Below, one piece after another: positions 35,561 to 45,477 of a DNA stretch of 64,000 bases (position 1 is its first letter; each line of letters opens with the position of its first letter). The stretch is from Hyalella azteca. Lineage: Eukaryota > Arthropoda > Malacostraca > Amphipoda > Hyalellidae. The stretch spans positions 372,001 to 436,000 of the forward strand of contig NW_025943988.1 in assembly GCF_000764305.2 (NCBI RefSeq). The letters are read 5' to 3'. Both the position numbers and the translations under genes were made by a program. Under the pieces are notes generated by a model that searched no databases, had not been told where the DNA came from, and worked only from the letters and a program-made list of their open reading frames with translations.

Positions 35561-38500
35561 GAGTAAATGAAGGGTAACAAAGCAATATGTAAATAGCCGG
35601 GGTTTAAGTCTATAGAAATGATGCTTTATTTGTTACTGGAGTTCCTGTTTCAAAAAGTATAAGCAGGAATTCTTTTTAGCTGATGTGTACGCAATCAGAA
35701 AATGAGGAATCTTTAATATTGTATGTGATATTGAGAGGTGAAATAAGAGATAGAGAAGTTGTTATTATTTTTTAGATTATATTTAGTTTAATTAAAGTTA
35801 TTAAACAAGTGCATACTCTTCCACGTAATAATAATGTTATGTAGTGTCCTACTAATCAATCGTGTTATTATTTTATTTGAATAATGTCTGTGTTTGTTAA
35901 AGAATGATGCTTCTATCATTAATTAAAGCCGTCAATGTCGCAAGTGTAAACGATTCCCAATAAATTAAACAAATTATTGGAAAAAATGACTTCTAACCTG
36001 CGTCACGACCCTGATTTATTGAGAAGGGCTTTGGCACGCTTGAGTGATTTCATTTGCCAGGCATAATTTATTTTTTATGAGTACGACTGAACGTTATCGA
36101 GGATTCGACGAGCCAATTTGGCTGCACGGGGAGGCGAAGGATCGTAAAGTTGAGGCAGCTTGTAACTGTCGCTCGCAAAAGATCCTTTGTGTGAGGGTAG
36201 TCGTAAAATGCTGGGTAAAAGATTCTTTAGCGTATAACGAGCGATTGTGGTTCTTGAGCAGAACTGAACAGAACTCTCGACCAAGATTCACCGTACGCGT
36301 GAACCTTAGTCGAGGAAAGGAGGCCAATTTTGGAGGTTCGAAGTACTGAATTTACAACTGGAGAATAGATTAAGGTTATTAGGTTCGACGATATTACAAA
36401 GTGGAGCCGGAAAATTTTAAGTTTGGATTTTTGCTTTAAGAAATCAAATTAGCTTCAAAGAGAAGGAGTTGTCTGATATTTGTCATGAAAAATGGAAGAA
36501 GGTTGAACACGTATTACAGCAGAAAATCAAAGCTCGAGTTTTTGAATTGACTGCTAAAGCTTGCGTTCCCAAATAAATGAAGAAAGGTAATTTATGGCAC
36601 TATGATTGAACATCTAAAATGAATACTCCGTAAATATAGGCATTTAAAAAAGAAATCTCAAAGACGAACTAAAGCCTAGTAAGTTGACAATAGATTTTAA
36701 CTTCTTTTGCTGTATTCGCATATTTCTTACTTAATATATGCTAGTTCATATATTTGGTTTTCAAAACAATTTTGAAAACCAAATTCAGCATAGATACGGT
36801 GAAAAATTTAACAATACTCCAACTTCAACTTAGCATAATATCATCAATAGAACTTTGACAGTTTGAAGTCGCCAAGGAAACATCAGAGTTTTCATTACTT
36901 GCCATTCTATGCCACATGTATCTCAGTTTGAAAAGTTTCATAGCACTTCTGAAGCTTGGCCAATAATGCCAGGTTTGTATAAGAAATGTGTGGCCATATT
37001 AAGGCATATTTTGGCCACAAAGGGTCCAGCTGACGCCGATTATGACAATCAGGGCTTCACATGGCGAAGCATGGTGAATATCCTCGATGATATAATTTTT
37101 GATTTTATATTTATAATTAGATATTTTTATAACCGTGGATATAAATATCCACTATGGGAAAGGCACTCTCGAGTTTCGTGAATAGAATTTGATTGATACG
37201 ATAAATGAAATTATTTACGAAACAATAGTTGGTGGATACGATTAATAAATAATCCACGAACATTCCAGAGGGCAGAAAAATGAAATAGGAATTAATTTGT
37301 GGGAATGTAATTTGTGAATCGCAAAAACATGATTTAGAGGTTGGCGGTTAATTTTAATTTGTCACTATAGGTTTTGAATGTCATATGGATTCTACTTAAT
37401 TCAATTACTCAGTGTTATTCTAAATAAATACTCATTAGTTACATCTTGAATGGATGAGTGTGCAATGATCTGTTGATTAAAATATTCAAATTAGAAGCGT
37501 TGTCAGCATCCATGCAGTGAATGTCTGCATTCACACAATGAGCATTAAATACAAAAATTATGAAAAAGATTAATGTAAGCATCGCCCAAAACCACGAACT
37601 TCAACATTTTTCGTTTGATAACAATTTAATTATATATTTATGATAGTTGCATAGATTAAAGAATTAACCGTTGAGAGATATCCTCGCTCTTTGACAAATT
37701 ATAACTATAAAAATATTCCATGAAATTTGCTCTTTTCCTACCCGACAAGCAAGCTAGCCGTCAGTACTCCACACGATTTTCTCAGATATTAAAGTTAAGG
37801 CATGTTTCTTAAGGATAATGAAGTCTGCATTTCTTTGTAGAAACATTGATTCTGTTAGAGCGCACCAGCGCCATCGTTTGTTACATCATCCTATTTTCGT
37901 TTTTCTTCCTTTTATCACCCGAATTTCATACTTAACCTTTCGTCGTCCGCTTTTTCATCAGTTCATCATCCAAATTTCATCCACATTTTTTCATAATTAG
38001 CATTTCAGGTTTCAGCTTTTCGTTATCCGCCTCTTTTTCATTTGAAATGTATTATAGTTGAATATGTAGGTTAAGCAAAAATCAATAATGGATTTTAGAT
38101 TTTATCTATTATGAGCTCATCAATCATCTTGATTGATAATAGATTTTGTATTGAAGCTCTGCCGTTGTAAACCTCCCCTCCCGTTCACTTCCTTACTTAA
38201 TTCGTCACGCGTATTAGTGATGACCTCTTCTCTTGAACTTTTTAGTTCCTTCACACTATGATTGAATTTCACTATGAAATTTTCACTACTTCACTTCACA
38301 CTTATTATGAACGCAGTTAAAACATTAATAATTTAGAGACTACGTGCGAATTTGAGCGTATTGGGATGATGATGTGGCTGATGAGAAATAGAATTTTAAG
38401 AAATTCTTTTGTGAATAACGTTCGGGCCTCATGCTGAGACGGTGGCTTAGACGACGGCGATTTTAAAATTTCACTGCTGAAAATCGACTTCCAGTGGCTC

Positions 38501-39779
38501 CTGAAGCTGGTCTGTTAATTAAACTTCTTTTCAGCAGCGAACTACCAAAGTCATTCAATTTTCCACTCGCAAGTATTTCGTCAAAAAAATTAATGGCAAG
38601 CCAAGCTCGAAAATCATTTACCTCGCAGATTTTTAAGTGAAAATTCAGCATTGTAAAGAACGTCGTGTGAAGATAACCGGCTTAATTTTTATTTCATAAT
38701 TACTTCAAGACTTTCAATGGAAGACCTGAAATGAAGTGAATAATATTCGTTTTTTGATAAGCGAGGAATGCAGGAATTTCTTGACGAAAACGAGAGAAGA
38801 ATGGATACAACGAACTAATTAATTGATTAATGATGTTTTGTCAAATGAAGAAGACTACATTGAAATACAATGGACACGAGATGGCTACCATATTTATAAA
38901 AATAATTTCCTATAACTTATAATAATAATATATAATATATAATTATATAATAATAATATATAATTTCCTATAACCTATAATAATAAGATAACGCATATGC
39001 AACTAACCAATATTCCGGAACAATATTCTCTATTTAGGCCATCGGATCATCCGAGGAACTAGGTTAGCTTCAGGGATCGAAGTGCGAATTTAAGAGGATC
39101 TGAGGTGCATGCGTGTATTATTCTTAGTTATATATTACATCTCAGGTTGAATAGTAAAGAAAGGAACGAATTGTAAACAAAGATCCTTAACAGGCTTCAG
39201 TCGCCATTATTCCTTACAATAGTATTCATTGAAGTAAATGAATTTACTGGAGATGTGCGCATACGGAGCATAATATGGCACAATTCCTTTGATCCTCCGA
39301 AGCAAACAAAAAAAACTGTCGTTGTCATGAAGCTACGTTCAAATTGTTTAGCTTCGGAGTTCAATATGTGGGAACGCCTGGAGTCGTGGCTGAAAGCACA
39401 GATGGATATTGGAACAATCTATGCTTCCAGGCTTTGTCCTGTTCTGCTATCGAGGACGCATTGTCTCAGAGGTTACAATACATAATCGAACAAGCATAAG
39501 ATTCACTAACTTCTGTGCAGGTTTCGAATCAGATCAGCAGTTCGACGTACTCGTCTTGTGCTGCTTGAATAAATTTTTAAAGTTCAATCGTCTTCACAGT
39601 GATTTCATTTTCTAAAAACTTTATGATCCAAATTTAATGCCTAAATGTTATACATTACACTTTACTCTTTGCATATAATCCCATTTATGAGATTAGTCCA
39701 GCTCTCTCAAAAAAATTTATTGCAGATTTTTTTAAGTTTTTTCAAGTATCAGATTTGGTTAGCCTCAAGGAAATGTTTG
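35561..39779. other. No gene recognised
   Basis: A patch at 36044-36349 is open on both strands (101 codons plus, 69-77 codons minus) and somewhat richer in G+C, but no family is recognised. At 38918-38990 a TTTCCTATAACYTATAATAATA block is duplicated around an AT repeat. Confidence 0.4.
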
Positions 39780-40105
39780 GGAATCACTCGTGGTCATTGG
39801 CCAAAGTCCTTCCTCATTTCTCAGCCAAAATCATCCTCGTCCTTTGGCTAAAATCACCCTCGTCTTTCGGTCAAATTCACTCTCGCCCTTCGGTCAAAAT
39901 CATTTTGTACGTGTGTTAAAATCACCTCTGTTCGTCGATCAAAATTAGTTCAAATCACCCTAAAAGTCAGTTAAAGTTACCTTCATTTGATGGTCAAATC
40001 TCCCTTGTTCGTAGGACAAAATCACACTTGTCTGTCGATAAAAATCATTTGAACCGTTGAAAAAATCATCTACGTTTGACAGTCAAAATTACCTTCTTTC
40101 TTCGT
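39780..40105. repeat. Degenerate 23-bp minisatellite
   Basis: Units of the type AATCACCCTCGTCTTTCGGT plus CAA recur with anchors near 39806, 39830, 39853, 39876, 39900, 39921 and 39944, a period of 21-24 bp. Copies become more divergent to the right. Confidence 0.75.
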
Positions 40106-42082
40106 CTATTTCTCTAAGCATTGTCGTCAATGACCGCTATGCTGATGACATGCTTTTCAAATTACATAATTGATCTCAAGTTAATCAACTCGCTCGGGAA
40201 GAGAAGGCACGGCCGAAGCCTCTCTAAGCCTTGGTGAGCAACAATAATAGCTATATAGCTCACTTTCACCAGCTCTTAGCGTTCAAACGCATATTCGCAC
40301 TCACTCTGACTAGTGTTCACGCATTTGCACCGACATGCATAATCGCACTCGCTCCTACTCACTGTTACACTAACATGCATTCTCATTCTCCCTTGCGTTC
40401 ACAAATTAACATCTCACTCTCACTACCATTACACATTCACACTAACATTTTGATATTAAACATCAAACTTACTTTGATAGGAGGATCAACATTTTCTGAG
40501 AATATTGCTCAGACGATACCTATTGCCACAGCTTGTACACTTACGGAAAAGCACATATTCCTTAGGATTATTTCGCCTCGGCCACGTGTTTTCGACGTCA
40601 CCTATGTGGCGTGGCTAAGGGTCACAGACCATTAGTTAGCTACGCTGATACCATTATTTCGCTCCCTGATATTTTCCTTGTTATCATTATTAATAGTTTA
40701 TTTTTGATTACAGACCTTTATTAATTGATTTCAACCTGTTACAAATTGATTGAAGACCTTGGTGATTCAGTTCCAAGGTAACCAAAATTAAGCCATAATT
40801 ATTAAGCTGACAGTAGGTGGTTCGTAATAAATTTTACGATTTTTTTAAGAAAAACTGTAGTTTTTTTAAACAGTATTACAGGGGTTACAGTGGATTATCG
40901 AAAATATTCATGGTCATTTCGATGGCTGCCGTAACTCAACCAAAGCTTTAGATTGCAGATCAACGGATACCTGAGAATAAGAGAAGCAATATCGAGTGTG
41001 GCAGCGATCACTTTGACGCAGGAAACCGCCCTAGCCTTGCAGAAAGATATCCACCGCAGCCCTCGATGCGGAGAAATCCTTTTATGTACGCTGAATACGA
41101 GAACAATATACCTGATATTTATGGTCCCACTGATATAATCCAGTGATCTTGGGATGAAAAAAATCTCGTGGCAGCGCTTGACGCGCTGCACTGCGCGGGA
41201 TGCAGGACCGAAGACTGGGGAATTGATTGTGCAAGTTTTGGAAGAAATAGAATCCCTGTGTGAATGTGGACAGAATAATCCAGCTGTCTCCTTGTGTTTC
41301 ATAATCATTGTATACATTCTTTGAGACAGATCATGAGGTGTCAGATGAATTTTTGCGAAATTGAACTCAAGGGGAATTGTTTATAATATAGTTTATATAG
41401 CCTTGTATATTAATACAGTATTTATAGCCAGATATAGCATAAGTTGGAAGGATGAATGAATTTTACTAATGGCTCCTTCTTGCATCCCCTCAGCATAATT
41501 GAGGAAATCACAGAAGCAATCAATAAAATTAGTTACACTGGATTTCATGAGTACAATGTGTACGCAAATTTTCTGATCCATTGACCTTTTTTCGGTACCC
41601 TTTCTCCCCCATATTTACTTGGAACAAAGAAGTCATTTATTTGCTACAGTTCACACAGCAGTTATAGTAAACACGAGATAAAAACATTTTTTAGCTAAAG
41701 AACTCATATTTCAGCTTTTTGATTTCTAAAGCTAATTGAACCCCTATTGCTGCAAAATGAGCGATTGCTAGGAGATCCTTTTTTCCTACAGCACAAATTT
41801 GAATAATTTCAATTTTGTTACAATTCGATGCTTAAACAGATGACAGAATATTTATTTTGCGTCATTGGCAGCTTCTATATTGTGGGCATTGTTCAACTTC
41901 TATAAAATACAGCAATGATGAGACGGTGAGGATCATCTTCGCATTACTCGGGCTTAGCAGCATTCCAATTTCTCGTTGAAGCTCAGAAGAAAAATCCCGC
42001 GGATTGTTGCACCATCCATTGCTCCCACGCGTCCTCTTAATCTGTACAATGCCAGCACCTAGAAATGGAGCCAGATTCTCTT
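40106..42082. other. No gene recognised; pyrimidine-rich tract at 40250-40450
   Basis: The stretch 40250-40450 is rich in CAC/CTC words (ACTCACT, TTACACTAACATGCATTC) and gives a 134-codon frame of low complexity. Near 41154-41324 a 57-codon plus-strand frame and a 140-codon minus-strand frame overlap; neither is recognised. Confidence 0.4.
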
Positions 42083-42084
42083 AT

Positions 42085-42336
42085 ATTTCCTTCCCTTATT
42101 ACTAAGTTCTCTGTCGAAGACAAAATAAATGTTGCAAATATAAAAAATGAGATAATTTCTGTAATAGAAGTGAAGATTTACGATCAAATGACTAGAACGA
42201 ATTTTTCACATTTCCTTCCCCAGTAACAAAATTCTCAGCCGAAGACGGAATACCTACCACATGTATGAAAATAGTGAGATAAGTTCTAAAGTAGAAGTGA
42301 AGATTTACAAACAAAACGACTTGAAAAAATTCGTCA
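42085..42336. repeat. Diverged ~125-bp tandem duplication
   Basis: ATTTCCTTCCC, then TTCTC, then GAAGACRRAAT, then GAGATAA and TAGAAGTGAAGATTTAC occur in the same order twice, offset by 125-127 bp. The copies are about three-quarters identical. Confidence 0.75.
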
Positions 42337-42557
42337 TACGTTTTGTACCATTATATTTTTTATTAATATTATTTATTTTATTTTTTGCTGTTTCATCTCT
42401 ACGGTGCGATGCATAAAAAATATGGATGCGTCTCAATAATTTTCATTTAAGTATTTACTATATGCTTTAACGAAAAAATTTGAATGTAACACGTATGTGG
42501 ACTGTGAAGATGTAGTGTACCATCAGCTACGTAGTATGAAATCTGCATTATACTTAC
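42337..42557. other. No feature beyond a possible intron start
   Basis: AT-rich sequence; its right edge (42547-42557) is the intron side of the strong minus-strand splice donor described with the next feature. Confidence 0.4.
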
Positions 42558-42609
42558 CTGTTTGGTCCCGGCCCTCTGAACCGGTGTATAAATCGGTGAT
42601 AAAGTATTT
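42558..42609 (-). other. Possible 52-nt internal exon on the minus strand
   Basis: Read on the minus strand, the exon ends in CAG and is followed by GTAAGTAT, a perfect match to the metazoan 5' splice-site consensus. It is preceded by ATAGGCAG, an acceptable 3' splice site although with a poor pyrimidine tract. The 52 nt are open in all three frames and GC-richer than the surroundings (for example KYFITDLYTGSEGRDQT). The host gene is unknown. The donor may be a chance match. Confidence 0.25.
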
Positions 42610-43467
42610 CTGCCTATAAATTTTACGGCAAAATTCTAGTTGTGCGCAAGTTATGATCATTACTGCGAGAAATATGGAGCAAATATTTTAGATTTCAAAA
42701 ATTTTTTTGTAAAAGATCTGCGTTACTAGAGATGCGTTATTTATCCATGGCCAGCCTGCGGCCATGTAGTGCTCAGTCATGATCAGCCTTTTATTTTTAA
42801 TAGAGCATGAAAGCCGTAATGGTATAGTAGCTGAGTTTTAAGAAAAAATATTTTTTAAATATGAGCAGAAAAGCATTTGTGCCTTTGAAATGCTGAAATG
42901 AGAAATTGAAAATCTACCAAATAAGGATTTTAGTCGCGAACATTTGGGCATAAAATAAATTATAGCAAAGTATTACAGGCAAATTATTACAATTATTTAC
43001 TTCTCTTTCATAATAAATTATTTCTGGTGTGTTGGGATATATTTTAACGTCTCAGGAGTGAATATTAGAAATTAAATATTCACCTCTCTTCTCATTAATT
43101 TGTGAAGAAAATGAACTAGGTTAGAGGCACTGAAAAAGTAAACTGAACTTTATTGAAGTGAATTCAGGCTCCTGTCGAGACTCCTCCCGAGCATCTTCCA
43201 CATTAGCGTCAATTTACGTCTAAAAGCAATAAAAAGTAAAGATTTTACTAGGCAGAATATGAAATATGATCTATTTGCATGTAGACTAATATCAGATTCA
43301 CAGGAAAAGATTACATAAAATCATAAAATTCTTAATGTTACTAGAAATTATGAACTGTTTAAGTATTCGTCGTTGTATTTTATTCATTATGACAATTTTC
43401 TCAGTCTATTGATCACTATTTATAAACTAAATGAATAAAATATCACTACTAAAGTAGCACCATAATC
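42610..43467. other. No gene recognised
   Basis: AT-rich DNA. On the minus strand an AATAAA lies at about 43379-43384, some 85 bp after the stop codon of the frame described next, and could be its polyadenylation signal. Confidence 0.4.
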
Positions 43468-43656
43468 TCACTTAACAAAGTTACGAGTGTGAACTTTCGC
43501 GATCTCGCCTTTTAAAGTCACGAACATGTAAATCGTAGGTCTCGTTACTGATCCATGCATCTCAAAAATCTCAACGCCGGGCAAGGTGCGGTCGCTTTTT
43601 TTGCCTGCTTGTCCTATCAGGTACTTCTTGTCTGGCAGAGGCTCGTCTCTTAGGAT
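43468..43656 (-). CDS. Probable 3'-terminal coding exon, unknown protein (partial)
   Basis: On the minus strand 62 codons run from the edge of the heptamer array to TGA at 43468-43470. The peptide begins ILRDEPLPDKKYLIGQAGKK and ends IAKVHTRNFVK; it is rich in charged residues and Gly/Pro, and its DNA is far less AT-rich than the flanks, as expected of a real exon. The frame continues open through the GTGCAGT-type repeat upstream, but that is a property of the repeat. The last bases of the array (GTGCAG before ATCCTAAG) could act as a splice acceptor, though no pyrimidine tract is present. A possible poly(A) signal follows about 85 bp later. I do not recognise the family; a host gene or an ORF of an unknown transposon are both possible. 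Confidence 0.4.
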   Translation of the reverse strand: MLRDEPLPDKKYLIGQAGKKSDRTLPGVEIFEMHGSVTRPTIYMFVTLKGEIAKVHTRNFVK

Positions 43657-43786
43657 CTGCACTGCGCACTGTGCAGTGTGCATTGTGCACTGTGCAGTGT
43701 GCACTGTGCATTGCGCCGTGTGCACTGTGCAGTGTGCAGTGCGCAGTGTGCAGTGTGCAGTGTGCAGTGTGCAGTGTGCAGTGTGC
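43657..43786. repeat. (GTGCAGT)n heptanucleotide array 1
   Basis: About 18 heptamers; the right half is pure GTGCAGT, the left half mixes GTGCACT, GTGCATT and GCGCACT variants. Because CACTGCAC is the reverse complement of GTGCAGTG, parts can fold back. Open frames on both strands (poly CAVCSVQ or HTAHCTL) are translated repeat. Confidence 0.95.
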
Positions 43787-44877
43787 CACTGAGAGCGCGT
43801 CACAAGATTGGCGTGCTGCGCGAGATGGCCGGCGAGGGTGGGATCTTTATGATTGCACTAACGGAGTCGCACCTAAGAAAAGATATCCTCGATGCAGAAA
43901 TTGACTACCGGTCCACTACCGCGCGGACCGGAAAGAAGGGTGGAGTAATTGTCTACCTTAGGAACTCCCTCGCAAGAAGCACGGTAGAATTGAGATCGAA
44001 ATCTGGAAACTTTGACGGCTTTGCTGAATACGTGCTACTTCACATAAAAAAATATGACCTGTGCGTAGCCATAGTCTATAGACCGCCTGCTTGTCCGCCG
44101 GAAATTTTCATCAAAACCCATAAGGAAATAGAGACCAGGGTGGCTGAACTGGGTGACCCAGCCCCCAGCCTGATAATTGGTGGGGACTTCAATCTCCCAC
44201 GAATCCGTTGGACAAGCCCAGGCGGCTTAGAGGTCGATGACCGCGACACAAGTCAAGAAGCCCAACTTGTGAAGTTTGCTGCGGAACACTTGCTCAGTCA
44301 GCAGGTACGGTCGCCGACAAGAGAACACAATATTCTCGATCTCTTCTTTACTAATAATGAAAGAATGGTGGTTGACGTCCGGGTTGAAGATACCTCACTG
44401 TCTGACCATCGCTTAGTGATGGTGGATACGACAATTGGAATTGAAACCCTGCCCAGGTCTATACCCCAAGAGGGACTGGCAGGACTTAACTTTCACAATC
44501 GAAGAACGGATTGGGGGGCAATTTGGAATGAAATTGACGAAATCGATTGGAGNNNNNNNNNNNNNNNNNNNNNNNNNNNNNNNAACTTTGAGAGTGAGAC
44601 CTCCAAAATAAGGACATATTACAACGAAAGAAGGGGGAGACTGTGCAGGATTCCCCCATTTAATAACCGAGCCGCGGCCAGAGTACAGACTCTTCGTGAG
44701 GGATCACTGTCCGTGGTAGGACCGAGGCTCTTTAATGCCTTGCCAAAAGAGCTGAGAGGAGGGGAGTTTACCCTTGCAACATTCAAGAGACAACTGGACA
44801 AGTGGTTGAGCAAGATCCCGGACTGTCCAGTTATGGGAAAATTCCCTGATAATATAAATCATCTAATTCTCTGGTAG
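43787..44877 (+). pseudogene. LINE ORF2, endonuclease plus RT C-terminus, interrupted by assembly gap
   Basis: Directly after the heptamer array an uninterrupted frame encodes an AP-type endonuclease of a CR1/L2/Jockey-type non-LTR retrotransposon. LTESHL carries the catalytic Glu, GGDFNLP the Asp/Asn, and SDHRLVMVD the terminal Ser-Asp-His. The N-terminal strand of the domain, including the usual first Asn motif, is missing at the array edge. After 31 N (44553-44583) the frame resumes in the RT C-terminal tail (GRLCRIPPF, SLSVVGPRLFNALPKELRGG, FKRQLDKWL). The several hundred residues of reverse transcriptase that should lie between are absent, far more than the gap length. The stop TAG at 44875-44877 is formed by the first bases of an adjoining Tn5 mosaic end, so the true C-terminus is unknown. 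Probably a recently active element, since no internal stops occur. Confidence 0.85.
44553..44583. other. Assembly gap (31 N)
   Basis: Thirty-one undetermined bases inside the LINE ORF2. The coding sequence on either side comes from opposite ends of the protein, so the gap length is not a true estimate of the missing sequence. Confidence 0.99.
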
Positions 44878-44894
44878 ATGTGTATAAGAGACAG
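44876..44894 (+). other. Tn5 transposase mosaic end (sequencing-library adaptor)
   Basis: AGATGTGTATAAGAGACAG is present in full: the exact 19-bp hyperactive-Tn5 mosaic end used in tagmentation (Nextera-type) libraries. It is not expected in an animal genome. It joins an RT C-terminal tail on its left to unrelated GC-rich sequence on its right, so this join is most likely an artefact of untrimmed reads. Confidence 0.97.
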
Positions 44895-44976
44895 GGCTAA
44901 TAGACGGAACACGTCCAACGTTACATCCGACGACGACTCGGAGACGGAGGACGACGAAGGCGGCGCATCAGCGTGA
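44895..44976 (+). pseudogene. Fragment resembling the acidic C-terminus of a LINE ORF1 (partial)
   Basis: Immediately after the mosaic end one frame gives 26 codons ending in TGA at 44974-44976; it contains SNVTSDDDSETEDDEGGASA. The GC-rich, acidic tail ending shortly before another heptamer array would fit the end of a retrotransposon ORF1, or any host protein with an acidic tail. No diagnostic zinc knuckle or RRM remains. The link to the neighbouring LINE is inferred from position only and is weakened by the adaptor join. Confidence 0.3.
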
Positions 44977-45010
44977 CCGTGGACTGCGACGTCCAAAACT
45001 CATCATAAGG

Positions 45011-45064
45011 TCTGTGCAGTGTGCAGTGTGCACTGTGCAGTGTGCAGTGCGCACTGTGCAGTGC
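45011..45064. repeat. (GTGCAGT)n heptanucleotide array 2
   Basis: About seven to eight heptamers, CTGTGCAGTGTGCAGTGTGC and variants, the same motif as the array 1.2 kb to the left. The two arrays bracket the LINE ORF2, gap and adaptor sequence. Confidence 0.93.
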
Positions 45065-45129
45065 CTTGGTAATCTTGGTACTAGTTTGGGACATAGCAGA
45101 CCCAGGCCACGATGGATCGCCGCCTCTGA

Positions 45130-45477
45130 TTATCGTTCATCCGCCCTCATTTGGGCCAGCTGATGCACGATGCTGTTGCTTGCTTCTCGCCGCTGGTAGT
45201 GTTGCAGGGGAGGTCGATCTGGGATTGTGCCAAGGAAAACGTCCAGTTGTCTCTTGAAGGTCTCCAGGGTGAACTCCCCCTATCTTAGATCCCTTGGTAG
45301 GACGTTGAACAGCCTTGGCCCTGCCACGGAAAGTGATCCTTCCCGCAGGGATTGAAATCTGACTACGAATCTGTTACGTAATGGGGGGATCTTGCACAGT
45401 CTCCCCCTTCTCTCGTTGTGATATGTCTCTATCCTGAAGGTCTCGCTCTCGAAGTTTGGCACCATTCCGGTTATCAT
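45130..45477 (-). pseudogene. Inverted LINE RT C-terminal tail, one in-frame stop
   Basis: On the minus strand the frame gives NFESETFRIETYHNERRG, then LCKIPP, SLSVAGPRLFNVLPRDLR, an in-frame TAG, GEFTLETFKRQLDVFLGTIP and a tail ending in QLAQMRADER before TAA at 45130-45132. It is clearly homologous to the tail at 44584-44874 on the plus strand, where the position of the stop is Gly. The copy is truncated at its 5' side just before 45477. It shows the family's natural C-terminus, which is missing from the other copy. Its 3' UTR (about 65 bp) runs directly into heptamer array 2, so the array occupies the place of a 3' tail. Confidence 0.85.

Noticed and set aside
40231..40635. 134-codon plus-strand frame
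   Set aside because: Low-complexity pyrimidine-rich sequence with no recognisable domain.
42550..42560. Start of a U1 snRNA gene (ATACTTACCTG)
   Set aside because: The next bases do not fit U1 stem I or the loop sequences; the string is better explained as the complement of a splice donor.
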